Part shown: positions 1-5,916 of the stretch, in pieces
Layout: the number at the start of each line of letters is the position of its first letter
Position numbering within the stretch: position 1 is the stretch's first letter
NCBI GenBank assembly: GCA_023418835.1
Contig: JAEZYW010000022.1
Span: 1-9,544, forward strand
DNA from: Bacillota bacterium
GTDB lineage: Bacteria; Bacillota; Clostridia; Tissierellales; Peptoniphilaceae
Direction: 5' to 3'
DNA length: 9,544 nt
Notes under the pieces: model-generated
Seen by the model: the letters and a program-made list of their open reading frames with translations, nothing else
Database searches by the model: none
Told to the model about the DNA's origin: nothing
Position numbers and translations under genes: made by a program

Positions 1-10
1 AAATTTAGAT

Positions 11-34
11 ATAAATTTGCATATAGCAATTTAT
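11..34. repeat. small imperfect inverted repeat
   Basis: ATAAATTTGC (11-20) and GCAATTTAT (26-34) are complementary apart from one extra T, around a five-base loop. The stem is very AT-rich and has no clear U-tract, so it may be chance or part of the hairpin cluster that continues to base 185. No gene is visible in bases 1-189. Confidence 0.3.
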
Positions 35-45
35 ATAAAACTCAC

Positions 46-77
46 GATACTTTTTAAATAAAAACATAAAAAGTATC
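46..77. repeat. perfect 10-bp inverted repeat, alternative to the adjacent hairpin
   Basis: GATACTTTTT (46-55) pairs perfectly with AAAAAGTATC (68-77) across a 12-base loop. The GTATC at 73-77 is also the outer part of the next hairpin's left arm (73-80 with 99-106), so the two stems cannot form together. The simplest reading is that the GATAC bases plus the U-tract of the minus-strand terminator happen to form a second stem. A regulatory switch is possible but unsupported. Confidence 0.5.
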
Positions 78-106
78 AGTCCACCTTAATCAGGATGAAC
101 TGATAC
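51..106 (-). terminator. intrinsic terminator, minus strand (second in tandem)
   Basis: GTATCAGT (73-80) pairs with ACTGATAC (99-106), with an inner CCT/AGG pairing (84-86 with 92-94). Read on the minus strand the hairpin is followed directly by TTTTT and then another T-rich run. It lies downstream of the minus-strand operon and of the terminator at 154-185, so it would back up the first one. Confidence 0.6.
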
Positions 107-119
107 ACAAATTATTTCA

Positions 120-150
120 CACTACCCTTAAGGGAGTGAATTTTTATTTT
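120..150 (+). terminator. intrinsic terminator, plus strand, for a gene left of the window
   Basis: CACT (120-123), a bulged A, then CCC pairs with GGG and AGTG (132-138) across a TTAA loop. On the plus strand the T-rich run 141-150 follows. No plus-strand gene lies upstream in the window, so this would end transcription entering from beyond the left edge. The stem is short (7 bp with a bulge). Confidence 0.5.
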
Positions 151-153
151 TCA

Positions 154-185
154 ATAAAACAGCCACCAGTCTTAACTGATGGCTG
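154..185 (-). terminator. intrinsic terminator of the redox operon
   Basis: CAGCCA (160-165) pairs with TGGCTG (180-185), extended by a C-G pair and AGT/ACT beyond one mismatch, with loop CTTA. On the minus strand it is followed by TTTTAT. It sits only 4 bases after the stop codon of the 4Fe-4S membrane protein and is the natural end of that transcript. Confidence 0.75.
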
Positions 186-189
186 CAAT

Positions 190-1077
190 TTAAATTACAT
201 TTTCATTTTCAATTTTCTTTTTATTTGAAATATTTTTACCCATAAATTCCTTTTCAATTGCATTTACAGGACAAGCTTTTATACACTCATCGCATCTAAT
301 GCATTCAGGGGAGTTTGGAGTTTCCTTTGTATAAATGTCATATCCACAAGCCTTTTTACACTTTCCGCAGCTTATGCAACTATTATTAATTTGAAATTTG
401 TAAAAACCTATTCCATTAAATAAAGCATAGAAAGCTCCAAGGGGACATAGAAATTTACAAAAGGGTCTAAATAAAAATATAGATAAAATTCCTATAAAAA
501 TAGCCAATGACAATTTCCAAATGAACAATCCGCCCAATGCATCCTTTAAAAGAGGATTGAGTCCTATTAACGGCAATCCGGCAAATAATGTGCCAGAAGG
601 GCATATGTATTTGCAAAAAAGAGGATCGGACATTCCCAAAGCATCTTTAGTTAAAACAGGAAGTATAAAAACAAAGAGTATAAGAATTACATATTTTAAG
701 TATTTTAAAATATTAGATACCTTACCGTGTTTTAGTTTTCTGGACTTTATTTTATAAACTAGGTCTTGGAAAAAACCAAAAGGACATAAGTATCCGCAAT
801 AGATCCTTCCCCCAATAACTCCAAATAACACAAGCAATCCCAGTATATAGTGGGATAAAGAAAAATTTTGGCTATTTGAAACGCTTTGGGCAGCGCCTAT
901 AGGACATGAACCCACAGCGCCTGGACAGGAATAGCAATTTAATACGGGAACGCACATTTTTTTGCTGGTTCCAGTGTAAATTGACCCTTCTAAAAATCCC
1001 TTTAAATTCCCGATAAAGGCTAAAGCTCCAAGGGTTTGAATTTTATTTCTCGTAGAAAATCTATTATCCAATTCCAA
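190..1077 (-). CDS. membrane-bound 4Fe-4S (NapH/YccM-like polyferredoxin) protein
   Basis: Probable membrane electron-transfer protein of 295 residues. It has four to five hydrophobic segments (about 76-92, 127-142, 163-175, 185-204, 206-222) and a dense set of cysteines. These are an N-terminal CX5CX2CX6C (C42, C48, C51, C58), three CX3CP motifs (C94/C98, C155/C159, C207/C211) as in the NapH/NosR/CcoG group, and a C-terminal ferredoxin-type domain with two cluster motifs (C234, C237, C240, C244 and C259, C262, C265, C269). It should pass electrons between a quinol or flavin partner and an unidentified acceptor. The partner and direction cannot be read from the sequence. The start is a TTG with GGAG four bases upstream, inside the preceding CXXC gene; a second TTG at 1071 would be better spaced. 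An ATG-only start (residue 41) would cut conserved sequence before the first cysteine motif. Last gene of a minus-strand operon. Confidence 0.85.
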   Translation of the reverse strand: MELDNRFSTRNKIQTLGALAFIGNLKGFLEGSIYTGTSKKMCVPVLNCYSCPGAVGSCPIGAAQSVSNSQNFSLSHYILGLLVLFGVIGGRIYCGYLCPFGFFQDLVYKIKSRKLKHGKVSNILKYLKYVILILFVFILPVLTKDALGMSDPLFCKYICPSGTLFAGLPLIGLNPLLKDALGGLFIWKLSLAIFIGILSIFLFRPFCKFLCPLGAFYALFNGIGFYKFQINNSCISCGKCKKACGYDIYTKETPNSPECIRCDECIKACPVNAIEKEFMGKNISNKKKIENENVI

Positions 1078-1198
1078 TACACTCCAAGCAAATATTTATT
1101 GCTTTTTGAAAGACAACCATAACTTCGCCTCTAGAAATTCCGTTTATAACTAAGATTATACCTAAAAGAAAAATGATTTTATTTAAATGTTTTTTCAT
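1064..1198 (-). CDS. CD1871A-like CXXC-motif membrane microprotein
   Basis: A 44-residue reading frame starting at ATG 1198, with GGAAGG five bases upstream (1204-1209), and ending in TAA at 1064. It has a short basic N-terminus (MKKHLNK), one hydrophobic segment (about residues 8-20), a conserved-looking SRGEV turn, and the C-terminal stretch KAINICLECIGIG with a CLEC pair (C37, C40). This layout matches my recollection of the small clostridial family named after C. difficile CD1871A, whose function is unknown to me. The CXXC could be a redox-active pair or a metal ligand. It lies 20 bases after the regulator gene and overlaps the 4Fe-4S membrane protein by 14 bases, so the three genes should be co-transcribed and the last two translationally coupled. 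A role in the same electron-transfer unit is an inference from that linkage. Confidence 0.8.
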   Translation of the reverse strand: MKKHLNKIIFLLGIILVINGISRGEVMVVFQKAINICLECIGIG

Positions 1199-1218
1199 AA
1201 TTACCTTCCAATAAATTA

Positions 1219-1905
1219 TTATTCTTTGCTTTCATTTTTTTCTAATTCATTTAGATAGCGATAAATAGTAGCTTCACTTATATTTAAGTTGTTTTTTACT
1301 TCACTTACCGCATCTTTTAAAGAGAAAATTCCACGCTTTCTAAGTTCCGAGACTATAAAGATTCTTTCTCGTTTCTTAAGTTTATTAGTATCCAAATTGC
1401 TTCTTTTTATTATGGAGTTTATAGTTTCGGAAATTAATTCTTCCACATTTGTACTTACGATTTCTGTATCTTGATTTATAGATAAATCGTCTATCCTTTC
1501 AAAACTAAATCCTTTTATCAATTCATCAGGATGACATAAACTCATTATGGCATCGCTAATATCTTTGAACTTAGAATCATCAAAAGTAAGGCATAAAAGT
1601 CCAACTAAACGTCCCATATCCTTTATATATATAGTAGAACTTCTTAGAATTTTATTTTTCATGGAAACTGAATAATAGTTGACATCATAATCTTCGTTTT
1701 TATACCTTTCATTTGAAATGTATTCCATCATAAGGGGAGTTAAAGGTGAGCCGATTGTCCTATTGGTGACATGGCCATTGGAAATTGCAATTATTGAATC
1801 ATCCCCCATACTCAAATCGTGTAGGGCTATCTCATAATTCGGTCCCAATACTAAACCTAAAAAGCTAACTAGTTTTATATAATGTTCTCTCAATTCTAAA
1901 CGCAA
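1219..1905 (-). CDS. YheO-type PAS/HTH transcriptional regulator (first copy)
   Basis: Predicted cytoplasmic DNA-binding regulator of 228 residues. Residues about 9-120 form a YheO-like PAS (PAS_6) sensor domain with the hallmark YIKD, LCLTFDDS and LCHP segments. A linker follows, and residues about 165-225 form the YheO-type helix-turn-helix, with recognition helix NISEATIYRYLNEL (208-221). I place the start at TTG 1905. GGAAGG lies ten bases upstream, the N-terminus then matches the paralogue at 5178-5888, and the longer ATG-started frame (from 1986) would add residues encoded by a promoter-like sequence. It is divergent from tryptophanase and heads the operon with the CXXC and 4Fe-4S genes. 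The ligand is unknown; tryptophan, indole or a redox signal are guesses from context. DauR, which controls D-arginine catabolism in Pseudomonas, is a characterised member of this family. Confidence 0.85.
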   Translation of the reverse strand: MRLELREHYIKLVSFLGLVLGPNYEIALHDLSMGDDSIIAISNGHVTNRTIGSPLTPLMMEYISNERYKNEDYDVNYYSVSMKNKILRSSTIYIKDMGRLVGLLCLTFDDSKFKDISDAIMSLCHPDELIKGFSFERIDDLSINQDTEIVSTNVEELISETINSIIKRSNLDTNKLKKRERIFIVSELRKRGIFSLKDAVSEVKNNLNISEATIYRYLNELEKNESKE

Positions 1906-1938
1906 GTAATCATCGCCTTCCAAATCAATACTGTAATT

Positions 1939-1969
1939 ATTATAGCATAACATATTAATAAAAATGCAA
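1939..1969 (-). promoter_or_regulatory. promoter of the regulator-CXXC-4Fe-4S operon
   Basis: On the minus strand TATAAT (1944-1939) is preceded by TGC, giving an extended -10 element. TTGCAT (1969-1964) lies 19 bases further upstream as a -35. The extended -10 compensates for the long spacer. Transcription would start around 1932, leaving a leader of about 25 bases before the TTG start at 1905. Confidence 0.65.
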
Positions 1970-2001
1970 AAACTCAAAAATTTCACTAAAAATAAGAAAA
2001 T

Positions 2002-2114
2002 ATTTGCAAATTTTATAGTGTAGTAAAATTGAATTATTGATAATAAACTTGCAATATTTTAATAAAAAGCTAACAAATTTTTAATGAATTGAAATAATGA
2101 GAAAAAACTTGCAA
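2002..2114. promoter_or_regulatory. three TTGCAA-centred sites in the divergent promoter region
   Basis: TTGCAA occurs at 2004-2009 (inside the perfect palindrome ATTTGCAAAT, 2002-2011), at 2049-2054 and at 2109-2114. The latter two share the longer context AAACTTGCAA. The third coincides with the -35 of the proposed tryptophanase promoter, where a bound protein would block or assist RNA polymerase. They are candidate operators for the divergent YheO-type regulator. This is inferred from position and recurrence only, and AT-rich background can create such motifs. Confidence 0.4.
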
Positions 2115-2120
2115 GATTTA
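2029..2120 (+). repeat. imperfect direct repeat, 32-bp units 60 bp apart
   Basis: Bases 2029-2060 and 2089-2120 match at 26 of 32 positions, with a fully identical core AAACTTGCAA (2045-2054 and 2105-2114). The 60-base period and the location directly before tryptophanase suggest duplicated regulatory sites or a duplicated promoter. The bases between and beyond the units show no clear further similarity. Confidence 0.55.
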
Positions 2121-2137
2121 AAGTCAAATGATATTAT
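2109..2137 (+). promoter_or_regulatory. candidate promoter of the tryptophanase operon
   Basis: TTGCAA (2109-2114) and TATTAT (2132-2137) are separated by 17 bases, a sigma-A-type arrangement. Transcription would start near 2144, about 30 bases before the ATG at 2175. Weaker alternatives exist upstream, such as TTGATA at 2038 with TAATAA at 2060. The short leader leaves no room for an attenuator. Confidence 0.5.
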
Positions 2138-2174
2138 TATAAGGAAAGCGATTACAAATTTAAAGGAGGATACT

Positions 2175-3566
2175 ATGACAGTAAAATATGTACCAGAACC
2201 GTTTAGAATTAAGATGGTAGAACCAATCAAAATGATGACTAGAGAGGAAAGAGAAGAGGCAATTAAACGAGCAAATTATAATATGTTTAGTTTAAAAAGC
2301 GAGGAAGTATACATAGACCTAACTACTGATTCAGGAACCAACGCTATGAGTACAGAGCAGTGGTCAGGAATGATGGTAGGAGACGAAGCCTATGCTGGAG
2401 GTTCTAGTTATTTTAAATTATTAGAAGCAGCAGAAGACATTTTTGGCTATGAGTTTTTCCAACCAGTTCACCAAGGTAGAGCTGCTGAGAAAGTTTTATT
2501 TCCAATTATTCTAGAAAAAGGAAAATTTGCAATTTCCAATATGTTCTTTGATACTACAAGAGCTCATGTGGAGTTGGCTGGCGCTAGGGCTATTGACTGT
2601 GTAGTCGAGGAAGCAAAGGACCCAGCTCTTAGATCTAAGTTCAAAGGAAATATGGACGTTAAGAAAATGGAAGAGATAATCCAAGAAAAGGGCGCTGAAA
2701 ATATTGGTATGGTAGTTATGACTATCACTAATAACTCTGCGGGTGGACAACCTGTTTCCATGGAAAACTTAAGGGAAGTATCTGAAGTTTGTAAAAAATA
2801 TGGAATTTTCTTTAATATTGACGCTGCAAGATATGCGGAAAATGCTTATTTTATAAAGCGTGACGAAGAAGGATATGAAAATAAGAGTATAAAAGAAATT
2901 GTAAGGGAAATGTTTAGTTACGCAGATTCATTTACAATGTCAGCTAAAAAGGATACAATTGTAAACATGGGCGGACTATTGGGAATTAAAGATGGCCAGT
3001 CAGATTTAATTCTTCCTGTAAAGGCTAACTGTATTTCTTTTGAAGGTTTTACAACTTATGGGGGACTTAATGGTAGAGATCTAGAAGCTTTAGCAATAGG
3101 ACTTTACGAAGGAACTGATGAAAACTATTTAGCTTACAGAATTGGACAAATGGAATATCTAGCTGGTAGATTAGACGAAGCTGGAATAGCATATCAATCT
3201 CCAGTTGGTGGACATGGAGTTTTTGTAGATGCTAGAGCTATGTTTCCAAATATTCCATATTACGAATTCCCAGGACAAGTTCTAGGAATTGAGCTTTACA
3301 AAGAAGCGGGAATTAGAACCTCTGAAATTGGATCGTATATGCTAGGAAATGACCCTGATACAGGAGAACAGCTTGAAGCAGATTTTGACTTCACAAGATT
3401 AGCAATTCCAAGAAGAGTTTATACACAAGCTCATCTAGACATAATTGCAGATGCCCTTATAGCAATAAAAGAAAGAGCAGATGAAATTAAGAGGGGTTAT
3501 AGAATAACTTGGGAACCACCAATCTTGAGACACTTCCAATCCAAACTAGAACCTATAGAAGACTAG
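2175..3566 (+). CDS. tnaA: tryptophanase (tryptophan indole-lyase)
   Basis: PLP-dependent cytoplasmic lyase converting L-tryptophan to indole, pyruvate and ammonia. The 463 residues are close to the 471 of E. coli TnaA. The PLP lysine is K259 in MSAKKD, with Y73 in DEAY, D216 and R219 in the cofactor pocket, and conserved TTDSGT, HQGR and AGGQPVS segments. Tyrosine phenol-lyase is the main alternative, but the discriminating positions favour tryptophanase: FFDTT with D126, isoleucine 385 where phenol-lyase has its substrate-binding arginine, and H453 in LRHF where phenol-lyase has phenylalanine. I chose ATG 2175 because AAAGGAGGA ends four bases before it and because [12 protein letters not shown] matches the family's N-terminus. 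An in-frame ATG at 2097 has no ribosome binding site and would run through the proposed promoter. First gene of an operon with the transporter 36 bases downstream; expression probably depends on the TTGCAA sites upstream. Confidence 0.95.
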   Translation: MTVKYVPEPFRIKMVEPIKMMTREEREEAIKRANYNMFSLKSEEVYIDLTTDSGTNAMSTEQWSGMMVGDEAYAGGSSYFKLLEAAEDIFGYEFFQPVHQGRAAEKVLFPIILEKGKFAISNMFFDTTRAHVELAGARAIDCVVEEAKDPALRSKFKGNMDVKKMEEIIQEKGAENIGMVVMTITNNSAGGQPVSMENLREVSEVCKKYGIFFNIDAARYAENAYFIKRDEEGYENKSIKEIVREMFSYADSFTMSAKKDTIVNMGGLLGIKDGQSDLILPVKANCISFEGFTTYGGLNGRDLEALAIGLYEGTDENYLAYRIGQMEYLAGRLDEAGIAYQSPVGGHGVFVDARAMFPNIPYYEFPGQVLGIELYKEAGIRTSEIGSYMLGNDPDTGEQLEADFDFTRLAIPRRVYTQAHLDIIADALIAIKERADEIKRGYRITWEPPILRHFQSKLEPIED

Positions 3567-3602
3567 TAAGAAAAATTAAAAAATTACACATGAGGTGAAA
3601 AC

Positions 3603-4934
3603 ATGAATGTAAATAACAACAGAGATGCTTTTAAAGACCGGTGGGGATTTATATTAGCCTGTGTTGGATCTTCAGTAGGAATGGGCAATATTTGGCTCTT
3701 TCCTACTAGAGTTTCCATGTATGGCGGAGGAACTTTTTTAATTCCTTATATTATATTCATTTTATTAATTGGATACACTGGTGTATTCAGTGAAATGGCA
3801 TTAGGTAGAGCAAATAAAAGTGGACCAATTGGAGCTTTTGGTAATGCCTTTGCATATAAAGGAATGAATAGGGGTACGGGAAAAATTTTCGGATATGTTC
3901 CTACGATAGCAAGTTTATTATTGGCAATTGGTTATACAGTTGTAGTAAGTTGGATTTTAAGATATACCGTTGGAGCATTTACTGGCTGGACCTTGGGAAT
4001 GGAATCCATTGATGAATTTGGCGCTACTTTTGGACAAATGGCATCTTCATTTGGAAATACTATGTGGGTAATAATTTCTATTGCATTAGTATTTTTCGTA
4101 ATGAATGCTGGAATTGCCAATGGAATTGAAAAAGTAAATAAAGTTATGATGCCATTATTCTTTGTTATGTTTATAGGACTTGCAATTTACATTTCCACAC
4201 TGGATGGGGCTTCTGATGGTTACAAATATATGTTCACATTTGACCCACTAGGATGGGCAGATCCAAAGCTATGGATTTTTGCTTTGGGACAAGCTTTTTT
4301 CTCCCTATCATTAGGGGGTTCTGGAACTGTAATCTATGGTTCTTATTTAAGCGATAAAGAAAACATAATGGGAAATGCAATTTTAGTTTCTGTATTTGAC
4401 ACTTTTGCTGCTATAGTAGCAGCTTTGGTAATAATACCAGCGATGGCAACAACAGGAAGCCAATTATCAGATGGTGGACCAGGACTTTTATTTATCCACC
4501 TTCCAAATTTGTTTAAAAATATGCCAGGCGGTCCAGTTATTACTATTGTATTCTTTGTTGCAGTATTGTTTGCAGGAATTACATCTTTAGTTAACCTGTT
4601 TGAAACTTCAATAGCTGCATTACAAGATGAATTGAACTTTACAAGAACTAAAGCAACTCTTACCATTGGACTTATTGCTACAGTGGTAAGTTTGGGAATC
4701 CAAGGAATAATTGGGGAGTGGATGGATATGGTTTCTATTTATATTAACCCATTAGGCGCCGTATTGGCGGCAGTAATGTTATACTGGATATTTGGAACTG
4801 AATATGCCAAGAATGAATTGGAAAAAGGCAAAGTTGGAAGGATAGGCGGATGGTTTGAACCATTGACGAAATACGTTTTCGTTGGAGTTTCAATTGTAGT
4901 TTTTGTCGCTGGAATTTTACTAGGCGGACTATAA
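3603..4934 (+). CDS. NSS (SNF/SLC6-like) sodium-dependent amino-acid transporter, probably for tryptophan
   Basis: Integral membrane sodium symporter of 443 residues with about eleven hydrophobic helices, as in the shorter bacterial members of the family. TM1 carries GSSVGMGNIW (22-31) with the unwound-helix signature. TM6 carries GQAFFSLSLG (229-238), and TM8 carries AGITS (324-328), which matches the Na2-site residues A351, T354 and S355 of LeuT. S234 stands where LeuT has the Na1/substrate residue T254. Leucine 32 replaces the extracellular-gate arginine (LeuT R30), a substitution I recall in the YocR/YhdH-type subgroup. GAGGTG lies five bases before the ATG. The 36-base gap from tnaA, with no terminator, implies one transcript, and by analogy with TnaT tryptophan is the likely substrate. 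Other aromatic or neutral amino acids cannot be excluded. Confidence 0.88.
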   Translation: MNVNNNRDAFKDRWGFILACVGSSVGMGNIWLFPTRVSMYGGGTFLIPYIIFILLIGYTGVFSEMALGRANKSGPIGAFGNAFAYKGMNRGTGKIFGYVPTIASLLLAIGYTVVVSWILRYTVGAFTGWTLGMESIDEFGATFGQMASSFGNTMWVIISIALVFFVMNAGIANGIEKVNKVMMPLFFVMFIGLAIYISTLDGASDGYKYMFTFDPLGWADPKLWIFALGQAFFSLSLGGSGTVIYGSYLSDKENIMGNAILVSVFDTFAAIVAALVIIPAMATTGSQLSDGGPGLLFIHLPNLFKNMPGGPVITIVFFVAVLFAGITSLVNLFETSIAALQDELNFTRTKATLTIGLIATVVSLGIQGIIGEWMDMVSIYINPLGAVLAAVMLYWIFGTEYAKNELEKGKVGRIGGWFEPLTKYVFVGVSIVVFVAGILLGGL

Positions 4935-4971
4935 AAATATATAATAAAATTAAAACTTTTTGTTTTATTTG

Positions 4972-5007
4972 CCCTCTAAATCTTGAAAGAGATTAGAGGG
5001 TTTTTTT
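4972..5007 (+). terminator. intrinsic terminator of the tnaA-transporter operon
   Basis: CCCTCTAAATC (4972-4982) pairs with GATTAGAGGG (4991-5000) with one bulged A, followed by seven T (5001-5007). It lies 37 bases after the transporter stop codon and separates that operon from the next regulator. Confidence 0.9.
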
Positions 5008-5077
5008 AATGAAAAATTATTACTAGAATAATTTATTACAACTGCAATTAACCCGTTTATTTAAATTCCAATAAATA

Positions 5078-5106
5078 TTGATATATTTTCAACTATGTAC
5101 TACAAT
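5078..5106 (+). promoter_or_regulatory. sigma-A-type promoter of the second regulator
   Basis: TTGATA (5078-5083) and TACAAT (5101-5106) are 17 bases apart and each matches the consensus at four or five of six positions. Transcription would start near 5113, giving a leader of about 65 bases. The rest of the 4935-5177 gap is AT-rich sequence in which I see no gene. Confidence 0.7.
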
Positions 5107-5177
5107 CAAATTAAGTTATTAAGTATTTATAATTAATAAGTCTTTACTTAATTGTTATTTTACTTGGGGGAGATGTC

Positions 5178-5888
5178 ATGAACACAAAACTTGAAAATTA
5201 TGTAGGTTTGCTAGATTTTGTAAGTCTATCGATTGGACCCGACTACGAATTGTCGCTGATTGATACTGCTAATGGGGAAAACAAAATAATTGCAATGAAA
5301 TATGGGAACATTAGTGGTAGACATGTAGGTCAAAAGATTGAACCTATAATAGAAGAGGTTATAGAGAACAAAGAATATGAGACATCAGATTATATTGTAA
5401 ATAGAACTGCTATTGGAGCCAATGGAAAAGTTCTAAGGGCTTCTATGTATTTTATAAAAGATGAATCAAAAAAACTAATCGGAATTTTGTGTATAAATTT
5501 TGATGACTCTAGATTCCATGAATTAGGCAATACCCTTTTGCAGCTATGTCATCCAGAAGGATACCTTGAAGATGTTTTAAATGCGAAAGCTGCTATTGAA
5601 AAAGGAGAATCAACTCCAAAATTCAGAGGTGCTAGGGAAGAAAAGAGAACTCTTGAACAAACTGTAGAAGACATTATAGATAGCGAATTTGAAGATATAA
5701 AAATACCATTAGGAAGACTAACTCAAGAAGAGAAGATCTCTGTTGTGAAGAATTTAGACAATAAAGGGGTATTTATGATAAAAGGAGCAGTTGGTATTTT
5801 GGTAAAAAGGTTAGATGTTTCCCAAGCAAGTCTTTATAGATATATAACAATAGCAAGAGAAGAAAAACCTGATTCCAATAAAAAATAA
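5178..5888 (+). CDS. YheO-type PAS/HTH transcriptional regulator (second copy)
   Basis: A 236-residue predicted regulator and a clear paralogue of the protein at 1219-1905. The YheO-like PAS domain spans about residues 8-128, with the same YFIKD, LCINFDDS and LCHPEG signatures. A charged linker follows (about 135-160), then a YheO-type helix-turn-helix at about 160-228 with recognition helix DVSQASLYRYI (213-223). The start is secure: GGGGGAG lies five bases before the ATG. It has its own promoter after the tnaA operon terminator and is followed 28 bases later by a membrane protein gene, probably co-transcribed. The recognition helix differs from that of the first copy (SQASLYRY against SEATIYRY), so the two may bind related but different sites. 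The ligand is unknown. Neighbouring tryptophanase genes suggest, but do not show, a role in their control. Confidence 0.85.
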   Translation: MNTKLENYVGLLDFVSLSIGPDYELSLIDTANGENKIIAMKYGNISGRHVGQKIEPIIEEVIENKEYETSDYIVNRTAIGANGKVLRASMYFIKDESKKLIGILCINFDDSRFHELGNTLLQLCHPEGYLEDVLNAKAAIEKGESTPKFRGAREEKRTLEQTVEDIIDSEFEDIKIPLGRLTQEEKISVVKNLDNKGVFMIKGAVGILVKRLDVSQASLYRYITIAREEKPDSNKK

Positions 5889-5916
5889 TAAAATTTAAAA
5901 CCGCTGTTTAATATTT

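Noticed and set aside
1..189. Riboswitch or T-box leader in the hairpin-rich left end
   Set aside because: No T-box or other known aptamer consensus is visible, and the hairpins are explained by terminators of genes on both sides.
521..757. Plus-strand open frame antisense to the 4Fe-4S membrane protein
   Set aside because: It lies wholly inside a strongly supported gene, its product matches nothing I recognise, and it lacks a convincing ribosome binding site.
2097..2174. 26-residue N-terminal extension of tryptophanase from an in-frame ATG at 2097
   Set aside because: No ribosome binding site before 2097, the stretch covers the proposed promoter, and the family N-terminus fits the ATG at 2175, which follows AAAGGAGGA.
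2175..3566. Tyrosine phenol-lyase instead of tryptophanase
   Set aside because: The substrate-discriminating residues D126, I385 and H453 are of the tryptophanase type; phenol-lyase has Thr, Arg and Phe there.
4343..4666. Minus-strand open frame of 107 codons inside the NSS transporter
   Set aside because: It is an antisense shadow of a well-conserved membrane protein gene. The other antisense frames at 1289-1474, 2511-2761, 3932-4120, 6036-6254, 6282-6473 and 7965-8183 were rejected for the same reason.
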